Assembly (NCBI GenBank): GCA_964194535.1 | Contig: CAXMMX010000187.1 | Location: forward strand, 1-9,501 | Source of the DNA: UBA2767 sp964194535 | GTDB lineage: Bacteria > Pseudomonadota > Alphaproteobacteria > Rhizobiales > Methyloligellaceae | Direction of reading: 5' to 3' | DNA: 9,501 nt | Shown: positions 5,203 through 9,501 of the stretch, one piece after another | Layout: every line of letters starts with the position of its first letter | How positions within the stretch are numbered: the first letter of the stretch is position 1 | Position numbers and translations under genes: made by a program | The notes under the pieces: model-generated | Told to the model about the DNA's origin: nothing | Databases searched by the model: none | The model's input: the letters and a program-made list of their open reading frames with translations, nothing else

Positions 5203-6165
5203 TCACATCCAGGTGCTTTTCTCGTCTTCCATGCCCTTGTACATATCTGCGACATACTCCCCATAGCCGTTAAAAAGAAGCGTCGGCACACGGATAGAGG
5301 TGCCAAGCACGCGTTCGGTGGCCTGGCTCCAGCGCGGATGAGAAACCTTCGGATTGACGTTGGCCCAGAAACCGTATTCGCGCGCCTGGATTGCCTCCCA
5401 GAAACTCTTCGGCCGCTTGTCGGTGAAGGTGAAGCGTACAATCGACTTGATGTGCTTGAAGCCATATTTCCACGGTACGGCGAGACGCAGCGGAGCACCG
5501 AACTGCTTGGCCATGGGCTTGCCGTAAGCGCCCGTCACCATGAAAGCGAGCTCATTGGTGGCTTCCTCGATGGTGAGCCCCTCAACATAGGGCCAAGGAT
5601 ACCAGGCGGCTTTCTGGCCGCGCGCCACGGACGGGTTCTTGAAGGTTTCCATGCGCACATATTTAGCCTTCGACAAAGGCTTGGCGAGTGCAACAAGATC
5701 CTTCATCGGAAACCCCGACCAGGGGATGGTCATCGACCAGGCCTCGACACAGCGGTGTCGGTAGAGCCTCTCCTGCAGCGTCATCTTGGCGATGAGTTCA
5801 TCGATGCCAAGCTTGAATGGCTTTTCAACGTCACCGTCGAACACGACCTCCCATGGGCGTATCGGCAGCGCCTGGGCCGCCTCGGATATCTTCTTGTGGG
5901 AGCCGAACTCGTAAAAATTATTGTAGGTGAGGTTGATCTTTTCCGGCGTCAGCTCCAGCGGGATTTTGTATTTGGGATTGCGTTTGGCCGGATAAAGGCT
6001 TGCTGTGGGGTCGGCTTCGGTTGCAGCAAAGGCCATGTCCGGCAGGGCGCTAGCCGCCGCTATCGATCCGGCGCCGGCAAGAAATGTGCGCCGATTCACA
6101 AAAATATCCTCCGGCGTGGCCAGCTTTTCCGGTAATTCCCATCCTTTGGCGATCTTGATCAGCAT
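5203..6165 (-). CDS. msrP: Protein-methionine-sulfoxide reductase catalytic subunit MsrP (YedY)
   Basis: Periplasmic molybdopterin enzyme of 320 residues that reduces methionine sulfoxide in oxidised envelope proteins. A twin-arginine signal is clear: NRRTFLAGAGSIAAASA (residues 24-40), with cleavage likely near the AFAA at 46-49. The mature part shows the sulfite-oxidase-like fold signature YRHRCVEAWSMTIPWSGFP, where C139 should ligate molybdenum, then WYPWPYVEGL and APLRLAVPWKYGFKHIKSI, all typical of MsrP. Length fits the family (E. coli about 334). I chose ATG 6165 because GGGAGA lies six bases upstream on the minus strand; a longer reading to 6246 adds 27 residues with no homologous look. 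MsrP normally works with the haem membrane protein MsrQ, usually the next gene, but msrQ is absent: the downstream neighbour is convergent csoR. In E. coli msrP is induced by hypochlorous acid through HprSR, a system linked to copper signalling, so the copper neighbourhood may be meaningful (inference). Confidence 0.95.
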   Translation of the reverse strand: MLIKIAKGWELPEKLATPEDIFVNRRTFLAGAGSIAAASALPDMAFAATEADPTASLYPAKRNPKYKIPLELTPEKINLTYNNFYEFGSHKKISEAAQALPIRPWEVVFDGDVEKPFKLGIDELIAKMTLQERLYRHRCVEAWSMTIPWSGFPMKDLVALAKPLSKAKYVRMETFKNPSVARGQKAAWYPWPYVEGLTIEEATNELAFMVTGAYGKPMAKQFGAPLRLAVPWKYGFKHIKSIVRFTFTDKRPKSFWEAIQAREYGFWANVNPKVSHPRWSQATERVLGTSIRVPTLLFNGYGEYVADMYKGMEDEKSTWM

Positions 6166-6514
6166 GCTTTTCTCCCTTGCCTTCAGACTTGTGATAGGGG
6201 GACTGCCATTGACCCGCAAGTCACCTTTTGGAGACCACGCCATCAACTCTGGTCACTTATATACGAACCAGAACCTCACATGGATGCGTTGGCATGGTGA
6301 ATTCCCAAAACCCGCATAAGAAGTCAAAGCCTTAAACTCATCGTCTCGCTTCCATCGCCAAGAAATCCAGAAATGGGCCAATTGCTGCCCGATTCAAACG
6401 CCATTTGCCTTAGTCTCGGCAAAAACTCGCCTAACGGTTCAGCTATCTTCCCTCATAGGGCACTACACAAATTGCCGGGGGGCAAGAAATTAGTTTCGCG
6501 TCCGGGAGGGAACC
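6166..6514. other. Divergent intergenic region between msrP and the TAXI gene
   Basis: This 349-base gap has no convincing gene. It must hold promoters for msrP (leftward) and the TAXI gene (rightward). Near the msrP side a TATATA-like stretch (about 6258-6263) could be a -10 element, but I cannot pair it with a good -35 box. Next to the TAXI gene there is a small hairpin, TTGCC-GGGG-GGCAA (6472-6485), and a strong ribosome-binding site GGGAGG (6504-6509) before ATG 6515. I found no riboswitch, repeat or RNA gene. Confidence 0.5.
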
Positions 6515-7639
6515 ATGACGCTTTTGCTTCAAGCCTTTGGCTTGGCCATGATGATGCTTGTCTGGTCAGGACCACTCACTGCACAAACTCAAACCATAGA
6601 CAAGCGCGCCGCGATTGAATCGCACAATTCCACTGTTATCCGCGTAAATGGCGGACGGGTCGGCATTATCTCCGGCGGTATCGGTGGCACCTATATCCGA
6701 ATAGCAACGGACCTGGCATCTGTACTCGACGATGGAGACCGCATACGCGTGCTGCCCATGATGGGCAAAGGATCGGTGCAGAACATCACCGACATTCTTT
6801 TTCTAAAAGGCGTGGATATCGGCATCGTCCAGTCGGATGTGTTGAGTTTCATGAAGCGTCAGGCGGTGCATCGCAATATTGAAGCCCGCATCCAGTACAT
6901 CACCAAGCTCTACAATGAGGAATTTCACCTCGTATCATCCAGCCGCGTTACGAACGTCAAGGAGCTGGCCGGCAAGAAAGTGAATTTCGGCGTCAAGGGC
7001 AGTGGTACCGACATGACGGCGCAGACGGTTTTCTCCTCGCTCGGCGTCAAGGTCGTACCGGTTCATTTTGATCAGGCGCTGGCGCTTGAGAAAATCAAGC
7101 AGGGTGAAATCGCGGCAACGGTCTATGTCGCCGGCAAGCCCGCGCGCGCCATCTCCGGCTTGAAGAGCAAGTCCGGCCTGCGGCTGCTGCCGGTTCCCTA
7201 TGGCGGAAAACTCCAGGAGACATATCTCCCGGCGCGACTGACGGCGGAAGATTATCCGGGGCTGGTTAAAAAGGGAGATGCCGTCGACACCATCGCCGTA
7301 GGAGCGGTGATGGCTGTGTTCAACTGGCGTCCCGGCAGCACCCGCCACGCACGCGTCGTCAAATTCATCGACGCCTTCTTTTCAAAATTCGAGACATTTC
7401 AGAAAGCCCCGCGTCATCCCAAATGGCGGGAGGTGAACCTGGCGGCAAAACTTCCGGGCTGGACGCGGATCGCGCATGCCGAACAGTGGCTGGCGAAAAA
7501 CAAGCCCCGGCCCAGCGCCAATCTGAAACAGGATTTCAAACAGTTTGTTTCGGCCCAAGGCCCCCGCACGGCGCTCTCTCAGCCGCAACTGGAATCTTTG
7601 TTCAAGGAGTTCGTGCGGTGGCAACAGACCAGACCGTGA
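6515..7639 (+). CDS. TAXI-family TRAP-type periplasmic solute-binding protein
   Basis: Predicted exported binding protein of 374 residues. A signal peptide (residues 1-23, hydrophobic core LLLQAFGLAMMMLVW, cleavage near LTA/QTQ) leads into the TAXI fold. Recognisable family segments are IISGGIGGTYIRIATDLASV (51-70), GKGSVQNITDILFLKGVDIGIVQSD (84-108), and the ligand-loop-like FGVKGSGTDMTAQTVFSSLGV (158-178). TAXI proteins normally deliver small organic acids or amino acids to a TRAP permease, but no permease gene lies in the window; the next gene encodes an unrelated membrane protein 80 bases downstream. The tail (about 290-374) is longer than in many TAXI proteins and rich in W, K and Q. The start ATG 6515 is supported by GGGAGG at 6504-6509. 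The ligand cannot be inferred. It may serve a distant permease or act as a sensory binding protein. Confidence 0.88.
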   Translation: MTLLLQAFGLAMMMLVWSGPLTAQTQTIDKRAAIESHNSTVIRVNGGRVGIISGGIGGTYIRIATDLASVLDDGDRIRVLPMMGKGSVQNITDILFLKGVDIGIVQSDVLSFMKRQAVHRNIEARIQYITKLYNEEFHLVSSSRVTNVKELAGKKVNFGVKGSGTDMTAQTVFSSLGVKVVPVHFDQALALEKIKQGEIAATVYVAGKPARAISGLKSKSGLRLLPVPYGGKLQETYLPARLTAEDYPGLVKKGDAVDTIAVGAVMAVFNWRPGSTRHARVVKFIDAFFSKFETFQKAPRHPKWREVNLAAKLPGWTRIAHAEQWLAKNKPRPSANLKQDFKQFVSAQGPRTALSQPQLESLFKEFVRWQQTRP

Positions 7640-7719
7640 ATGGGACTCATAACGGTAGCACGTTTTGTGAATCCCAAAAAGAAAATACGTCCAAAGAGTA
7701 TCGAGTACGGAGTAAGACA

Positions 7720-9408
7720 ATGGCCAGTCATTCGGAAATAGCCCTGGTGGACCCCGCCCAGCATCCTGCGGCACCAAAACCCAGAAAGACTCGCGCGCGG
7801 CGCACCGCGCCGCCGAAAATGGCAAAACGCGTAGTATCGCGAAAGCCAGCAAAAGACACACAGCCCGCAGGCACCGATATCGTACCGGTGATGAAGTTGC
7901 GCGCCATAGACATTGTTGACGACGCCAAACCAAAAAAAACCAGCAAAAAGAAATCCCCTGCAGCAATGGAGGCGTGTCCGCCAGCGATCCAGATGCCGCC
8001 GCCCGCTTTCACTGCGGTTTTCCCTTCGCCACAAAATGTGGAAAGCACGGCCAAAACGGACGCGGACGGGTCATTGCCCATTCCCAGCGACGTCAATGGT
8101 GATCATCTGGTAACGGACCCTGAACTGCTGGAATTACTTGAACAGTTAAGCGTCACCATCGATACCGCAAACACCGTGCTGGATGCGGCCGCAACTCTGC
8201 CTGTCGAGGAGATTGAAGCTGGACGGGAAAATATGGAGAATTCCGACCCGAAGCCGGAACCGGCTCCCAAGCCTGGTTCTGATCCAGGGCCAACCACGGA
8301 AACAGAGACCGAACCCCTGCCGCCGCTGGCTGCCCGGTTCGCGTCTGAGCCCGCACCTCAACACTCTTCCGGCAAAGGCAGGCTGGGTCTGGGACTGGTG
8401 GCGAATACCGCCCTCACCGGGCTGGTCTTCGCAGCGGGCGTCGCCTGGTTGTTGCACACCAATCCTTGGCTCATGGAGGGAAAAACGGTCGCACCGGTCA
8501 ATTCTGAAATTCCAGTGTCACAGACAGAGATCAAGGATCAATCTTCACTGCAAACCAGGCGCCCGGCCGTGAAACTGAACGCCGTCGTGCCAAGTCCAGT
8601 GCTGGCCTCATTCTCCCCGCCTGACGACGATCTGGCGCCGATGGAAACAATATCTCCGCCAGAACCCATGCCTGCCGCGGCAACATTAAAACCCGCGCGT
8701 GGACAAGCTGGACAGGCGATAGCACTGAATATCGCCCTGCCCACCGGCCAGGGCGATGGAGAAATGTCTGTCATGATCCAGGGCGTGCCAGATACTGCCA
8801 AATTGTCGTCCGGCAAAAACCTCGGCGGCGGCAACTGGTTACTGAACGCACCTCAGCTGGAGGGTGTAACGCTTACCACGGGCAAGAATTTCAAGCCTGG
8901 AAATTTTGAACTGGAAGTCATTTTGGTAAGAAGCGATGGCAAGGTGCCCGAGACCCGCAAGATAGCTGTGGCTGTCGGGCCGGAAATCGTGCGTCTGATA
9001 GACCTGACGCCTGCCGCCGTCTCTTCTGCAACCAAGGCGAAAGCTGATGCTGTAATGCCTGAAGCCGCGAGCACGAGGACCGCATTCGTGAAACCAGGTG
9101 TCGCCATCCAGGTGACGGCGGAACCTGTTATTCCGGCGCCGGAACCGGCCAGCTCACAGCTCGCCCCTCAAGAGGTTCGCTTGCTGCTCACCCGTGGCGA
9201 TACGCTCCTGAGCCAGGGCGATGTGGCAGGGGCGAGATTGCTGCTTGAATATGCAGCCAACAGCGGCAACAAGCAGGCCATGGTCAGACTGGGGAACAGC
9301 TACGACCCGGAACATCTGGAAAAACTTGGCGTGCTCGGGGTGCAACCCGATGAGGCCAGGGCCGTGCGCTGGTATGATCGCGCCGCGAAATCCGCAGCAG
9401 CGCAATAG
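7720..9408 (+). CDS. Single-pass membrane protein with Ig-like and Sel1-like domains, function unknown
   Basis: A 562-residue protein that I cannot name. Residues 1-80 are strongly basic and proline/alanine/lysine-rich (PRKTRARRTAPPKMAKR, PKKTSKKKSP) and probably disordered in the cytoplasm. Residues 130-170 look helical and acidic (PELLELLEQL), then comes an acidic/proline run (173-202). One transmembrane segment spans about 225-247 (LVANTALTGLVFAAGVAWLL). Beyond it are a linker rich in P and S, a beta-sandwich-like unit at 330-420 (MIQGVPDTAKLSSGKNLGGG, NWLLNAPQLEGVTL) that resembles Ig-like repeats of large alphaproteobacterial adhesins, and a C-terminal Sel1/TPR-like helical part (483-562: LSQGDVAGARLLLEYAA, AVRWYDRAAKSA). 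Start ATG 7720 has GGAG seven bases upstream; a longer reading to 7423 would overlap the TAXI gene by 217 bases. It probably forms an operon with the TAXI gene. A structural or envelope role is only a guess. Confidence 0.85.
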   Translation: MASHSEIALVDPAQHPAAPKPRKTRARRTAPPKMAKRVVSRKPAKDTQPAGTDIVPVMKLRAIDIVDDAKPKKTSKKKSPAAMEACPPAIQMPPPAFTAVFPSPQNVESTAKTDADGSLPIPSDVNGDHLVTDPELLELLEQLSVTIDTANTVLDAAATLPVEEIEAGRENMENSDPKPEPAPKPGSDPGPTTETETEPLPPLAARFASEPAPQHSSGKGRLGLGLVANTALTGLVFAAGVAWLLHTNPWLMEGKTVAPVNSEIPVSQTEIKDQSSLQTRRPAVKLNAVVPSPVLASFSPPDDDLAPMETISPPEPMPAAATLKPARGQAGQAIALNIALPTGQGDGEMSVMIQGVPDTAKLSSGKNLGGGNWLLNAPQLEGVTLTTGKNFKPGNFELEVILVRSDGKVPETRKIAVAVGPEIVRLIDLTPAAVSSATKAKADAVMPEAASTRTAFVKPGVAIQVTAEPVIPAPEPASSQLAPQEVRLLLTRGDTLLSQGDVAGARLLLEYAANSGNKQAMVRLGNSYDPEHLEKLGVLGVQPDEARAVRWYDRAAKSAAAQ

Positions 9409-9449
9409 CATACGGACCCCACAGGAGATGCGCCCCTGTCTGGCAACAA

Positions 9450-9479
9450 AAAGGGCGGGGAAATCCCCGGCCCTTTCTT
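9450..9479 (+). terminator. Rho-independent terminator after the membrane-protein gene
   Basis: AAAGGGCGGGG (9450-9460) pairs with CCCCGGCCCTTT (9465-9476) over 11 bp with one bulged G and an AAAT loop, and is followed by CTT. The T-rich tail is short and interrupted, but the very stable stem 42 bases after the stop at 9408 fits the end of the TAXI plus membrane-protein transcript. Confidence 0.75.
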
Positions 9480-9501
9480 AATTGCGTATTGCAGCAAACA
9501 T

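Noticed and set aside
5134..6135. Open frame of 333 codons on the plus strand
   Set aside because: It is antisense to msrP, overlaps the end of csoR, and encodes nothing recognisable. msrP has a Tat signal and a catalytic Cys on the other strand.
6166..6246. Upstream extension of msrP to ATG at 6246
   Set aside because: The extra 27 residues would put an odd stretch before the Tat signal. ATG 6165 has a GGGAGA site at ideal distance.
7423..7719. Upstream extension of the membrane-protein gene to ATG 7423
   Set aside because: It would overlap the TAXI gene in another frame by 217 bases. ATG 7720 has a good ribosome-binding site and starts after the TAXI stop.
9409..9449. ACAGG/CCTGT hairpin (9421-9439) before the final terminator
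   Set aside because: Only five pairs with a ten-base loop; expected by chance. The region otherwise shows nothing.

Overview
The window looks like chromosomal DNA of an alphaproteobacterium, probably of the Hyphomicrobiales (rhizobial) group. The evidence is a trxB gene followed by a LysR gene that closely resembles LsrB/VtlR, an imperfect palindromic repeat of a type I know from intergenic regions of these bacteria, and alphaproteobacterial-looking proteins throughout. No taxon can be fixed from the sequence alone. I see no insertion sequence, tRNA, rRNA or CRISPR array.

Layout from left to right. (1) 1-692: the 3' part of trxB (thioredoxin reductase), cut by the window edge. (2) 709-798: an intergenic palindromic repeat. 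(3) 821-1711: an lsrB/vtlR-like LysR regulator. (4) 1712-1997: a non-coding stretch with two dyads, a sigma70-like promoter, four consecutive hairpins (the first has a CCCTCCC loop, the third a C7 loop) and a strong intrinsic terminator. This is best read as a small RNA gene, by position and motifs a candidate AbcR (alpha-r15) RNA. (5) 1998-4795, minus strand: a copper operon of a membrane-anchored cytochrome c followed by a Cu(I)-exporting P1B-1 ATPase. (6) 4796-4880: a divergent control region with a near-perfect CsoR operator lying over the likely -10 box of the operon. (7) 4881-5162: csoR. (8) 5203-6165, minus strand: msrP, the Tat-exported molybdenum enzyme that repairs oxidised methionine in periplasmic proteins, without its usual membrane partner msrQ. 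(9) 6166-6514: a divergent intergenic region. (10) 6515-7639: a TAXI-type periplasmic solute-binding protein with no TRAP permease in view. (11) 7720-9408: a 562-residue single-pass membrane protein of unknown function with a disordered basic and acidic/proline-rich N-terminus, a beta-sandwich-like domain and a Sel1-like C-terminus, closed by a terminator at 9450-9479.

Taken together, much of the window concerns redox and metal stress at the cell envelope. TrxB and the LsrB-like regulator belong to thiol/oxidative homeostasis, the candidate sRNA would act after transcription, CsoR controls copper export by CopA, and MsrP repairs periplasmic methionine oxidation. The last two genes look like a separate unit of unknown function. 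The observations most worth following are the sRNA and its promoter dyads, the cytochrome c tied to CsoR/CopA, and the TAXI plus membrane protein pair.
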